DNA from: Raineyella sp034933565
GTDB lineage: Bacteria > Actinomycetota > Actinomycetes > Propionibacteriales > Propionibacteriaceae
Length of the DNA: 64,000 bases
Direction: 5' to 3'
Assembly (NCBI RefSeq): GCF_034933565.1
Contig: NZ_JAYFNG010000008.1
Span: 1-64,000 of the forward strand
Below, one piece after another: positions 32,748-40,699 of this stretch. Under the pieces are notes generated by a model. That model saw only the letters and a list, made by a program, of their open reading frames with translations, was not told where the DNA came from and did no database searches. Position numbers and translations under genes: made by a program. How positions within the stretch are numbered: position 1 is the first letter of the stretch; each line of letters opens with the position of its first letter.

Positions 32748-35271
32748 GGCGCACCGCCGCTGGACGGCGCGTGGTCATCGGTGGCGTGAGGCCCTCACCG
32801 GCACTCCCGGAGCGGCCGCGCTCGCCGCCCTGCTGTCCGTCACGGTGATGCTGGTGCAGGCGGCCGTGCGCGGTGAGTACCCCTTCGGTGACCTGCCCCG
32901 CGGGTTCGACGACTACTTCGCCCAATTCGTCCCCTTCCACGCCATGCTCCAGCACCTGCTGCACGGGGATCCGGCCATCGACGCGCAGTTCAACTGGTTC
33001 GTCGGGTTGGGCCAGCCGTTCCTGCCCGACTACGCCGTCTACCTCGGCGGACCGTGGACGCTGCTGATCGGCCTGTTCCCGGTCACCCGGGTCGAGCTCG
33101 GCCTGGTCGTCGTGACCCTGCTGCGGGTCGCGATGATCGCCGTGTCGATGGTGGTGTACCTGCGGATCGCCCACGGTGCCGGGCAGCCGGTGCTCGCCGC
33201 CGTTGTCGGGACCGCGTACGCCACCAGTGGGTTCGTCCTCGAGGAGGGCCTGTACAACCCGATGTGGCTCGAGGGGGTCGCCGCCTTCCCGCTGATCGCC
33301 CTGGTCGGGCACTGGTGCCGGACCGGCCGTCACGCGGTGCCGAGCGTGGTGCTCATCGCCGTGCTCTACTGGTCGAACTTCTACAGCGCGATGATGGCGA
33401 CCGTCGGCGCCGTCTACCTGACCCTGATGATGGCCGTGGTGGACCGGGTGCCGCTGCGTCGGCTCGCCGAGCAGTTCGGACGGTTCGCGGTGCGCGGGCT
33501 GCTCGGCGTCGGCCTGACGTTGCCGGTGGTCCTGCCCGGCGTGCTGGCCGGCAGCCAGGCGCCGCCGCTCGACCTCACCTTCGGGCCGCGCGACGTGCCG
33601 CTGACCAGGTATCTCTCCCGGCTGTTCAGCCTCACCGAGCTGCTCGACTTCAGCCCCGGACTGGCGGTCGGCACCCTTCTCCTCGTCGCGGCGCTGGCCT
33701 TCTTCGCCCATCGGCGGGTGCCGCTGCGCGAGCGGCTCACCTTCGGGGCAGGCCTGGTCGTGATGCTCGCCACGATGTCCTGGGGCGCCACCCGTCCGGT
33801 CTGGTTCGGGTTCACCGAGCCGCACGGCTCGTACTTCCGCAACGCCTTCGTGGTCAGCGGGCTCCTGCTGGTGCTGGCCTGGAGGTTCCTGCTCCGACCA
33901 CCTCCCGGGCTGCTCGCCACCGCGCTGGGCGGTGGCGCGGTGCTGGCCGTGCTCGGCTGGCTGACGCTCATCCATCGCCGCGGGCCCCACCACCCCTGGT
34001 CCACGCCGCTCACCGTGGCGATGGTGCTGGCCGCCATCGCCGGCGCCGCGGTGATGGCGATCCGGCCGGCCACGCGGCGGGTCGTCGGCGGGATCCTGGT
34101 GTCGCTCCTCGTCCTGGAGCTGGGACTGAACGCCGTCGTGGTCGAGCAGCTGCGGGCCTCGGTACGGGTGCCGATGGGCCGTTGGTACGCCGACGCCGAC
34201 CGCGACCTGGCGCTGGTCCGGGAGCACCGGGCGACCGGCCAGGGCTGGCCGCCCTACCGGTTGGACGCCGCCGGGTACTCGTACGGCAACCAGTCGGGCC
34301 TGCTCGGCGAGCCCGGCCTGCGCTACTACTCGTCGACGTTCACCGAGCAGTCCGCCCGGGTGTTCGCCGATCTCGGGGTTCCCTCCCTCGCCAACGGGCG
34401 GTTGATGGGCAGCGTGGAGGACGCCCCGCTGTTCGCCCTGTTCTCGGTCTCGGCCCGGCTGGAGCATCCCGCGCCGGGGCGGTCGGGCCTGAGCACGTAC
34501 CGCTCCTTCCCGCTGGTGCGGATCGCACCTCCGGCGCGGCCGGCGGCCGCCGAGGTGGCCCCGGTGTTCGCCCATCGCGACGGCCTGTGGGACGAGCCGG
34601 TCCACACGGCGCCGGTGTGGGCGACCCGCCCGGCCGCGGACACCTCGACGGTGCCGGCCGGGAGCTCCATCCGGCTGACCGGCAGCTGCCCGGCCGGCGG
34701 GGTGCTCCAGGCCGATCTGCGGCCCGTCGGGGGCGCGGTGACGCTCCGGCCGGCGGGGGCCACCTCCGGTGGGCGGCGTGTCGATCCGCCCGCCCCGGCC
34801 GAGCGGCCGGCGCCGGTCACCGTGCCGTTGCCGGCGAGCGGTGCCGTCGACCTCGACTACGTGGTCGATGACCGGGCGCCGCAGACGCTGGCCCTGGGGC
34901 GGTTCGCCTGCTTCGACGCCGCTCGGGCGGCCGGTCTCGTCGACCGGGCCCAGCGCGACGCTCCGGGCCTGGTGGTGCGGGGTCGCCACCTCGAGGCGAC
35001 CTGGTCCCGTCCGGTGTCGGGCGACGTGATCGTGTCGACCACTGCCGTCGACGGCTGGTCCTGTGACGTCGACGGGACGCCGGCCCGGATCGTGCCCCGC
35101 GAGGGTCTGCTGAGCCTGCCGGTCCGGGGCGCCACCCGGGTCTCCTGCCGCTACTCCACCCCGATGCTCGTCCCGGCGACCGGTGCGGCGATCGTGTCCC
35201 TGGTGCTCGTCGTGGCCCTCGGTGTCGTCCGGCACCGTACGGTCAGATCGAGCTGCCGCCGTCGACGGTGA
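32737..35271 (+). CDS. YfhO-family membrane glycosyltransferase, second copy
   Basis: An 844-residue YfhO homologue: GEYPFGDLPRGFDDYFAQF, FNWFVGLGQPFLPDYAVYL and NFYSAMMATVGAVYLT in the membrane half, then a large soluble domain (about residues 460-810) and a last helix. GTG 32737 overlaps the previous gene by 11 bp. With the GT2 at 29316 and GtrA at 30491 it completes the second CsbB-GtcA-YfhO-like set. Its 3' end overlaps the convergent SDR gene by 29 bp, the second such tail overlap involving a YfhO gene in this window. Confidence 0.85.
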   Translation: MTSEAHRRWTARGHRWREALTGTPGAAALAALLSVTVMLVQAAVRGEYPFGDLPRGFDDYFAQFVPFHAMLQHLLHGDPAIDAQFNWFVGLGQPFLPDYAVYLGGPWTLLIGLFPVTRVELGLVVVTLLRVAMIAVSMVVYLRIAHGAGQPVLAAVVGTAYATSGFVLEEGLYNPMWLEGVAAFPLIALVGHWCRTGRHAVPSVVLIAVLYWSNFYSAMMATVGAVYLTLMMAVVDRVPLRRLAEQFGRFAVRGLLGVGLTLPVVLPGVLAGSQAPPLDLTFGPRDVPLTRYLSRLFSLTELLDFSPGLAVGTLLLVAALAFFAHRRVPLRERLTFGAGLVVMLATMSWGATRPVWFGFTEPHGSYFRNAFVVSGLLLVLAWRFLLRPPPGLLATALGGGAVLAVLGWLTLIHRRGPHHPWSTPLTVAMVLAAIAGAAVMAIRPATRRVVGGILVSLLVLELGLNAVVVEQLRASVRVPMGRWYADADRDLALVREHRATGQGWPPYRLDAAGYSYGNQSGLLGEPGLRYYSSTFTEQSARVFADLGVPSLANGRLMGSVEDAPLFALFSVSARLEHPAPGRSGLSTYRSFPLVRIAPPARPAAAEVAPVFAHRDGLWDEPVHTAPVWATRPAADTSTVPAGSSIRLTGSCPAGGVLQADLRPVGGAVTLRPAGATSGGRRVDPPAPAERPAPVTVPLPASGAVDLDYVVDDRAPQTLALGRFACFDAARAAGLVDRAQRDAPGLVVRGRHLEATWSRPVSGDVIVSTTAVDGWSCDVDGTPARIVPREGLLSLPVRGATRVSCRYSTPMLVPATGAAIVSLVLVVALGVVRHRTVRSSCRRRR

Positions 35272-36001
35272 TCACCTGACCGTTGAGGTTGGTGTCCTCG
35301 AAGAGCAGCATTCGGGCGATCGGCACGATGTTCTCCGGCTCGACCAGCCGACCGGACGGCGTCCGCCGGGTGATGGCGTCCAGCTGGTCGGAGCCGAGCA
35401 CCGAGCTCATCTCGGAGGCGAAGAAGCCGGGGGCGATCGAGTTCACCAGCACCCGGCCGTGCATCTCCCGGGCCAGGGTGCGCATCGCCGCGTCGAGGCC
35501 GCCCTTCGTCGCCGCGTACGTGGTGAGCCCGGCGTAGCCGCGCTGGGCGCCGACCGAGGTGATCATGATGATCCGGCCCCGGCCGTTGCGTCGGATCATC
35601 GTCCGCAGGACGGCGCGGGTGAGCACCAGCGGGGCAGTCAGGTTGGTCTCGACGATCCGGGCGATGTCGGCCGGGGACGTCTGCATGTGCATCGAGTCCT
35701 GGCCGACCGCCGCGTTGTTGATCATGCCGTCGATCCGGCCGAGCTTCGCGGTCGCGTCCTTGACGAAGGCGCTCACCGCCTCGGTGTCGGTGATGTCGAG
35801 TGGGACGACATGGGTGCGGTCGGGGAACTCGTCGGCGAGGGCCTGCAGCTCCGGGGTGATCGTCCGGGCGAAGGTGGCGACCTTCGCACCGGCGTCGAGG
35901 ACCATCCGGACCAGGGCCAGGCCCAGGCCGCGGGACCCGCCGGAGACCAGCACGACCTCGGCGGGCGGGACGGTGCCGGCGGCGTCGGAAGCATCAGACA
36001 T
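35243..36001 (-). CDS. Short-chain dehydrogenase/reductase, FabG-like
   Basis: A 252-residue classical SDR. The cofactor motif GGSRGLG is at residues 21-27, the structural NNAA at 95-98, N120, and the catalytic S149, Y162, K166 (Tyr-x3-Lys). It ends GQVITVDGGSSI as FabG proteins do. The Arg after Ser in the cofactor motif favours NADPH. It follows the ligase with an 8-bp overlap and the ACP before that, so reduction of a 3-oxoacyl or similar group on that ACP is the natural guess. It could also act on a nucleotide sugar. Confidence 0.85.
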   Translation of the reverse strand: MSDASDAAGTVPPAEVVLVSGGSRGLGLALVRMVLDAGAKVATFARTITPELQALADEFPDRTHVVPLDITDTEAVSAFVKDATAKLGRIDGMINNAAVGQDSMHMQTSPADIARIVETNLTAPLVLTRAVLRTMIRRNGRGRIIMITSVGAQRGYAGLTTYAATKGGLDAAMRTLAREMHGRVLVNSIAPGFFASEMSSVLGSDQLDAITRRTPSGRLVEPENIVPIARMLLFEDTNLNGQVITVDGGSSI

Positions 36002-37385
36002 CGGACTTCAGGCTCTCCTTGATCGGGATCTCGGGCAGGATCTTCAGCCGGCGCGGGACGGCGTACTCGGGCAGCCGGGCCGCGCACCAGGCGGCGAGCT
36101 CCTCGGTCGTGGTGACCGCCCCGGGGGACAGCACCACCTCGGCGGTGACCATCTGGCCGACGATCGGGGCCCGGCGGCCCCTCACCGCGGCCCAGGCGAC
36201 CGCGGGGTGCTCGAGCAGGACCGTACGCACCGCGGACACCGAGGCCTTGGCGCCGCCGACGTTGATCTCGTCGGTGGCCAGCCGGCCGACGATCAGCACC
36301 CGGCCGGCACGGATCTCGACCCGGTCACCGGTGTGCAGGTCGGGGTCCATGCCCGCGGCGCGGAAGGGGGAGGCGATCACCAGTTCGTCGTCGACGACGC
36401 TCAGCGCGGGCCGGCCGTCGGTGTGGCGGTCCAGCCACTCGACCGGGAACCCGGCCCGGCCGTCGTGCACGGCGATCGAGGCGCCGGCCTCGGATGAGGC
36501 GTAGATCCAGGAGATCCGGGCGGCCGGGTAGACGGCGCGCAGCCGGTCGAGGACCGCCTGGTCGACGGGCTCACCGCCGAGGGTGATCTGCTCCAGCGCG
36601 AGCCGGGCCATCGTGTCGCCGGAGCGGACGAGCGCCCGGCGCCAGAAGGTGGGGGTGCCGGAGGCGGCGGTGACGCCGTGCGCCAGCGCGAACTGCGGCC
36701 ACTCATCGAGCTGGTCCGGCTCGAGGAAGACGAGATGGGTGCCCGGATGCGCCAGGGACAGCGTCACCAGCTGCCACCAGGCGTACGCGCCGGGGGTGTA
36801 GGGGCACAGCCAGGTCCGGGCCGGCTGCTCGCCCGTGACGGTGGTGAGCGAGTCGAGGGTGTGGGCGACCCGCTTGGGCCGGCCGGTGGAACCGGAGGTG
36901 AGCAGCCAGAGTCGGCCCGGCTCGGCCGGACGACCGGGGCCCGGGTGGGGGTCAGCGCCCGAGTGGTGGTCCGCGCCTGGGATGCGGTCGGCCGCCGGGA
37001 CGTGGCCGGGAGTTGGGGCGCCGGGAGCCTCGGCGGCGTCGGTGTCAGCCGTGGCGGTCTCCAGCTCGACCCGCTCCCCGGCGGTCCGGGCGATGGCCAG
37101 GCCCGAGTCCCGCAGATCGGCGAGCAGGCCCTCCTCGGCGCGGGTCACCGACGCGACGAGGGTCTCCCGCGCCGTCGTCGCATGGGTCCAGACCGTACGG
37201 GCCGCCTCGGCGTGGTCATGGACGAACACCGCGGCCGCCGGCGGCAGGTCGTACGTGCCCAGCTCGGCCCAGCTGCCGGTGAAGCCGCGGGCGACGATCC
37301 GGTTGTCCGCCCCGGCAGGGATCGTGCCGACCGGGCCGGTGGGACCCGGGTCCGTGGCGCCGGAACCGGCCGTACCGGTGGCCAT
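35994..37385 (-). CDS. ANL-superfamily adenylating ligase (AMP-dependent acyl/aryl-ACP ligase-like)
   Basis: A compact 463-residue member of the acyl-CoA synthetase/adenylation family. The P-loop motif LLTSGSTGRPKRVAHT is at residues 161-176. YASSEAGA replaces the usual Y-G-x-T-E, HTGDRVEIRAGRV contains the ribose-binding Asp, and the C-terminal domain ends with the catalytic lysine K460 in IPIKESLKSDV. The N-terminal subdomain is short and a Pro/His/Gly linker (about 120-156) interrupts it. It overlaps the ACP gene as TGATG, so it most likely activates an acid as acyl-AMP and loads that ACP. The substrate is unknown. Confidence 0.8.
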   Translation of the reverse strand: MATGTAGSGATDPGPTGPVGTIPAGADNRIVARGFTGSWAELGTYDLPPAAAVFVHDHAEAARTVWTHATTARETLVASVTRAEEGLLADLRDSGLAIARTAGERVELETATADTDAAEAPGAPTPGHVPAADRIPGADHHSGADPHPGPGRPAEPGRLWLLTSGSTGRPKRVAHTLDSLTTVTGEQPARTWLCPYTPGAYAWWQLVTLSLAHPGTHLVFLEPDQLDEWPQFALAHGVTAASGTPTFWRRALVRSGDTMARLALEQITLGGEPVDQAVLDRLRAVYPAARISWIYASSEAGASIAVHDGRAGFPVEWLDRHTDGRPALSVVDDELVIASPFRAAGMDPDLHTGDRVEIRAGRVLIVGRLATDEINVGGAKASVSAVRTVLLEHPAVAWAAVRGRRAPIVGQMVTAEVVLSPGAVTTTEELAAWCAARLPEYAVPRRLKILPEIPIKESLKSDV

Positions 37386-37636
37386 CAGGCGCTCTGCAGC
37401 TGCTCGATGAAGTCCAGGACGTCGGAGACCGTGGTGATCGAGCGCAGGCCGGGGGCATCGAAGTTCAGCTCGGTGCCCAGCTCGTCCTCGACCGACAGGG
37501 CCAGTTCGGAGAAGTCCAGGGACCGGAATCCGATCGCGTCCAGGCCGGTGCTGTCGTCGGCCGGCAGCTCCTTGCTCTGGTTGGCCAGCACCTCGGCCAT
37601 CATGGTGCGGATCTGATCGCGGCTGAGTCGGCTCAT
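37385..37636 (-). CDS. Acyl carrier protein with RSL in place of DSL motif
   Basis: An 83-residue four-helix carrier protein. The phosphopantetheine attachment serine is S39 in GFRSLDFSEL, followed by the recognition helix (VEDELGTELNFD). The usual Asp before Ser is Arg. The start is ATG 37636 (MSRLSRD) with AGGA upstream; an in-frame ATG at 37675 overlaps the -10 box. It is the first gene of the ACP-ligase-SDR unit and is coupled to the ligase by TGATG. It is too specialised in context to be the fatty-acid ACP and probably carries a decoration group for a surface glycan. Confidence 0.88.
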   Translation of the reverse strand: MSRLSRDQIRTMMAEVLANQSKELPADDSTGLDAIGFRSLDFSELALSVEDELGTELNFDAPGLRSITTVSDVLDFIEQLQSA

Positions 37637-37673
37637 GCTCTCGGCTTCCTGGGGACGTACGGCTGACAGGCCC

Positions 37674-37679
37674 ACTCTA
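37674..37679 (-). promoter_or_regulatory. -10 box TAGAGT upstream of the ACP gene
   Basis: TAGAGT on the minus strand, in the 81-bp gap after the methyltransferase gene, would start a transcript about 30 bases before the ACP ATG. The same hexamer precedes the gene at 40479. Confidence 0.45.
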
Positions 37680-37717
37680 CCGAGCCCGGCGGAGCGAGGG
37701 GGCGCATCGCCCTGCGG

Positions 37718-39679
37718 TCACTCCGCGCTGCGGTGTCGGGTCAGGCTGCGGGCCCCCCGCGCCGCCTCCCGCCCGAGCCTGCGGACGATGCGCCCGGCGA
37801 GGTCCTCGGCGCGGTACGTCAGGTAGGCCCGCTCGTCCCAGTGGAACCGGGACCAGGCCCCCCGCAGCTGCTCGCGCTGGCGGGCGATCACCGCCCTCAT
37901 CTCCTGGCCCGTCATCGGCTCCTCGCCCGCACCGGCCACCGGGCCGGGCCAGTAGCGGTCGACGTCGTCGGGAGCCGGGATCCCCGCCATGCTCGCCAAC
38001 GCGCGGAACACCGTGTGGGGGTGCATCGAGCTGGGCCACGGCGTACGGATGCCGGCCCTCCGCCAGGTGGCGAGCAGGTCGGCCAGCGCCAGCCAGCGGG
38101 CCTCGGCCAGGTCGGTGCCCGCCGGCCCGGGCTCGAGCGGCACCGGGGCGGTGCTGGCCTCGCAGCCGTTGCCGAGGTCGTCGTTGTCGCGCTCGTCGGA
38201 GGCATCGGTGCCGGCCAGCAGGTTGCCGAACCGGGCGTCGGCGTACGCCGCGGGCAGTCGCCCGTCGGGGTCGGTACGGGCGTCGAGGGCGTCGCGCCAG
38301 GCGCCCAGCACCCGTCGCAGTCGTGGCGTGTCGGACGCGGTCGCCGCCTCCACCAGGTCGAGGAGCAGGGTCCGGCCGAGCGGCGGCACGACCACCGGAA
38401 CAAGGGCGGGATCCACGCCGGTCGGGGCGGTGCGGTCGGGACCGTTCGGGGCGGGATCGAGCGGATCAGCGGGGCCGGGATCGAGTGGATCGACCGGGAC
38501 GTCGTCGACGGGGTCGGCATCGTGCGGGACGGGACCGGCCGGGTCGGTCCGCGCGAGCGTCCGGTGCACCCGGCCGTCCGGGCCGGCGACCCAGCGGATC
38601 GTCCGGCCGTCGCCGCGTGCCTGGAGCAGCGCCGGTCCGTCCTCGACCGGGGTGGCCGGGCCCCAGAGCAGCACCCAGCCGGCACAGACCTCCGGCCAGC
38701 GGTCGGCCATCGCGACGGCGCGCCGCTGCACCAGGCCGGGCGCCGCGGGGCGGTCGCCGACCGGACGTCCGGCGAGGGCGGCCAGTAGATCGCGCAGTGG
38801 CCGATCGGCCCGGTCGAGCTGGCTGCCCGCGGTGTGCGGGGCGCGCCAGTCGGGGAACAACTGCCGGACCGTCGCCGGGCCGGTCAGGGTGGCAGCGACC
38901 GCCTCGGCGTACTCGGCCACCTGTCGCGGGGTCCGCGGACGGCTCGCGTCCCAGGTCATCAGCGGCGACCAGTTGGCGTCCAGGTCGCGTGCCTCCTCCG
39001 ACCGGGCGGCCAGCAGCCGATGCAGGCCCAGGTCGTTCTCCACGCCGAGCGCCAGACTGCCCCCCTCGGCCACGCACGCCACGACCTCGTCGGCGAGCTC
39101 CCGCCAGGCCCGCGGCGCGTCCTCCAACGAGTGCACCCGGGTGACGTCGTCGAGGGCCACCACCAGGTCGTACGTGCCGGCGTGCCGGCGGGCATCGGCG
39201 AGATTGCCGCACAGCACGGTCGCCCCGGGCAGTGCGGCGCCGATCGCGGCGGCGTCCGGGATCGCCCGCACCACGACGGTGAGCTCGGCCTGCGCGGCGA
39301 TCCGGGCCAGCAACCGCGGGTCGTGCGGCCCGACCACCAGCACCCGCCGCCGGTCCGTCGGCAGGCCGGCGAGCAACCGGTCGACCAGGCCGTGCAGCAG
39401 CGGGGCGGTCGCCCCCGGGCCCGGTATGTCGCCGGTGCTCGGGTCGACCCAGCGCTCCGGGTCGTCGGCCGGAAGGTCGAGGCGGGCGGTCGCAGTGCCG
39501 GGGTGATCGGGGCCGCCGGGAGCATCGGCGCCGCTCGGGGCGTTGGTACCACCGATGCCGGCTGGACCAGCAGGGCCGTCGGGCTCCGGCAGATCACGCC
39601 AGTTCTGCGTCGCGCCGGGCAGCAGGATGACGTTGCCCGGATAGGTCAGTTCGACGATGCGAGCCATGGTTCCTGCCAT
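37718..39679 (-). CDS. Class I SAM-dependent methyltransferase-domain protein
   Basis: A 653-residue protein (starts at ATG 39679 or 39667). About residues 110-290 form a Rossmann-like methyltransferase domain: RVLVVGPHDPRLLARIA is motif I in a variant form, LVVALDDVTRVHSLED corresponds to motif II and the GGSLALGVENDLG segment to motif III. The C-terminal half has no domain I recognise and contains a DP-rich linker (DPVDDVPVDPLDPGPADP). The family is common in surface polysaccharide and flagellin glycosylation loci. It overlaps the upstream gene by 22-34 bp, so they form one unit. Methylation of a sugar or of an ACP-bound group is an inference. Confidence 0.62.
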   Translation of the reverse strand: MAGTMARIVELTYPGNVILLPGATQNWRDLPEPDGPAGPAGIGGTNAPSGADAPGGPDHPGTATARLDLPADDPERWVDPSTGDIPGPGATAPLLHGLVDRLLAGLPTDRRRVLVVGPHDPRLLARIAAQAELTVVVRAIPDAAAIGAALPGATVLCGNLADARRHAGTYDLVVALDDVTRVHSLEDAPRAWRELADEVVACVAEGGSLALGVENDLGLHRLLAARSEEARDLDANWSPLMTWDASRPRTPRQVAEYAEAVAATLTGPATVRQLFPDWRAPHTAGSQLDRADRPLRDLLAALAGRPVGDRPAAPGLVQRRAVAMADRWPEVCAGWVLLWGPATPVEDGPALLQARGDGRTIRWVAGPDGRVHRTLARTDPAGPVPHDADPVDDVPVDPLDPGPADPLDPAPNGPDRTAPTGVDPALVPVVVPPLGRTLLLDLVEAATASDTPRLRRVLGAWRDALDARTDPDGRLPAAYADARFGNLLAGTDASDERDNDDLGNGCEASTAPVPLEPGPAGTDLAEARWLALADLLATWRRAGIRTPWPSSMHPHTVFRALASMAGIPAPDDVDRYWPGPVAGAGEEPMTGQEMRAVIARQREQLRGAWSRFHWDERAYLTYRAEDLAGRIVRRLGREAARGARSLTRHRSAE

Positions 39680-40479
39680 CCCAACACGTAGCGGAGTTCC
39701 TCCGGGGACATCACGAAGTCGGCGCCCAGCTCCGTACGGGTCCAGGCGCGAGCGAGGTCGAGGTCGATCTGCTTGCCGAACAGGGCGGGCCGGGTCGCCT
39801 CCAGCAGGCCGGTGCCGTCGAACCCGGCCCGGGCGCCGACGAACTCCATCGGGTCGCCGTACACGGCCGGTTCACAGCCGGCGGCCACCCCGTACAGCAC
39901 CGCGGTGGTCAGCCGGTTCGAGGCGACCCGGCGGTGCCGGCGCAGTTCGGCCAGCTGACGGAACAGGAAGAACCGGTCGGTGCCCTGCCACATCCGGCCC
40001 CGGTGCCCGTGGCAGATCACCCGGAAGCCGGCATCCTCGTACAGCCCGCGGATCTGCGGGTCCTCGTACTCGACGAAGTACAGGCACATCGTCACCGGGC
40101 CGTCCTCGGTGTCCCGGATCTCGTCGATCAGCGCCTGATGGCTGCCCTGCACCGACTCGTAGTCCCGGGTGCCGTGGAACGGGTACCAGATCGTCCCCTC
40201 GCGCTCCTCGTGCGGATCGGCGAGGACGTCCGTCAGGTACAGGTAGGGCGCCCCGATCACCAGGTAGTTGCGCCAGCCGATCGCCTCGCCGCGGCGGCGG
40301 GAGACGTCCGACCAGGCGAACTTGGCCATGCTCCAGTCGGCACGGTGGTAGCCGAAGCCGTGGACGAAGGTCCAGCCGTGCTGGACCAGGCCGCGGATCG
40401 GTGGCGGGCTCTCGGGATCGAGACCGGCGTACTCGGCGAGGATGTGCGCGTGACCGTACCAGTGGTTGGTTTGGTCCAC
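39646..40479 (-). CDS. Unknown surface-polysaccharide protein, possibly glycosyltransferase-like
   Basis: A soluble 277-residue protein with GTG start at 40479 and CGGAGG upstream. Features are VQHGWTFVHGFGYHRADWS near the N-terminus, VICHGHRGRMW near residue 154 and ASNRLTTAVLYGVAAGCEPAVYG near 188-210. The last segment looks like the donor-binding Ser/Thr motif and following helix of GT-B glycosyltransferases. I do not recognise the exact family. It heads the minus-strand unit with the methyltransferase and probably shares its promoter with it. A glycosyltransferase role is a guess from these motifs and context. Confidence 0.45.
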   Translation of the reverse strand: MDQTNHWYGHAHILAEYAGLDPESPPPIRGLVQHGWTFVHGFGYHRADWSMAKFAWSDVSRRRGEAIGWRNYLVIGAPYLYLTDVLADPHEEREGTIWYPFHGTRDYESVQGSHQALIDEIRDTEDGPVTMCLYFVEYEDPQIRGLYEDAGFRVICHGHRGRMWQGTDRFFLFRQLAELRRHRRVASNRLTTAVLYGVAAGCEPAVYGDPMEFVGARAGFDGTGLLEATRPALFGKQIDLDLARAWTRTELGADFVMSPEELRYVLGWQEPWLASSN

Positions 40480-40518
40480 GCTGCTGCGACCTCCGGGTGG
40501 TGACAGACTTCCGGGGCG

Positions 40519-40524
40519 ACTCTA
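40519..40524 (-). promoter_or_regulatory. -10 box TAGAGT upstream of the 40479 gene
   Basis: TAGAGT on the minus strand lies 39 bases before GTG 40479, leaving room for the CGGAGG ribosome site. Confidence 0.45.
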
Positions 40525-40554
40525 CCAGCGCGGTCGCGACCCCGTCGTGGCCGA

Positions 40555-40629
40555 GGGACGTACGCCGCCACGGACCGGAGCGACGTACGCCGTCACGGGC
40601 CAGGGGGACGTACGCCGCCACGGCCGGGG
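40555..40629. repeat. Three 25-bp direct repeats between divergent promoters
   Basis: Three head-to-tail units start at 40555, 40580 and 40605 with core GACGTACGCCGYCACGG. They sit between the -10 box of the minus-strand unit (40519) and that of the plus-strand GT2 (40668). The spacing places each unit about 2.4 helical turns apart. This could be a regulator array or a simple expansion. Confidence 0.75.
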
Positions 40630-40667
40630 GATCGGACGACGTCACCTGGCCCGGGAACGTGCCCCGC

Positions 40668-40673
40668 TACGAT
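40668..40673 (+). promoter_or_regulatory. -10 box TACGAT of the plus-strand GT2 gene
   Basis: TACGAT would start transcription near 40680, 20 bases before GTG 40700, with GAGGAGG in the leader. Confidence 0.45.
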
Positions 40674-40699
40674 GCAGGCATCCGCTGCGAGGAGGTCCC

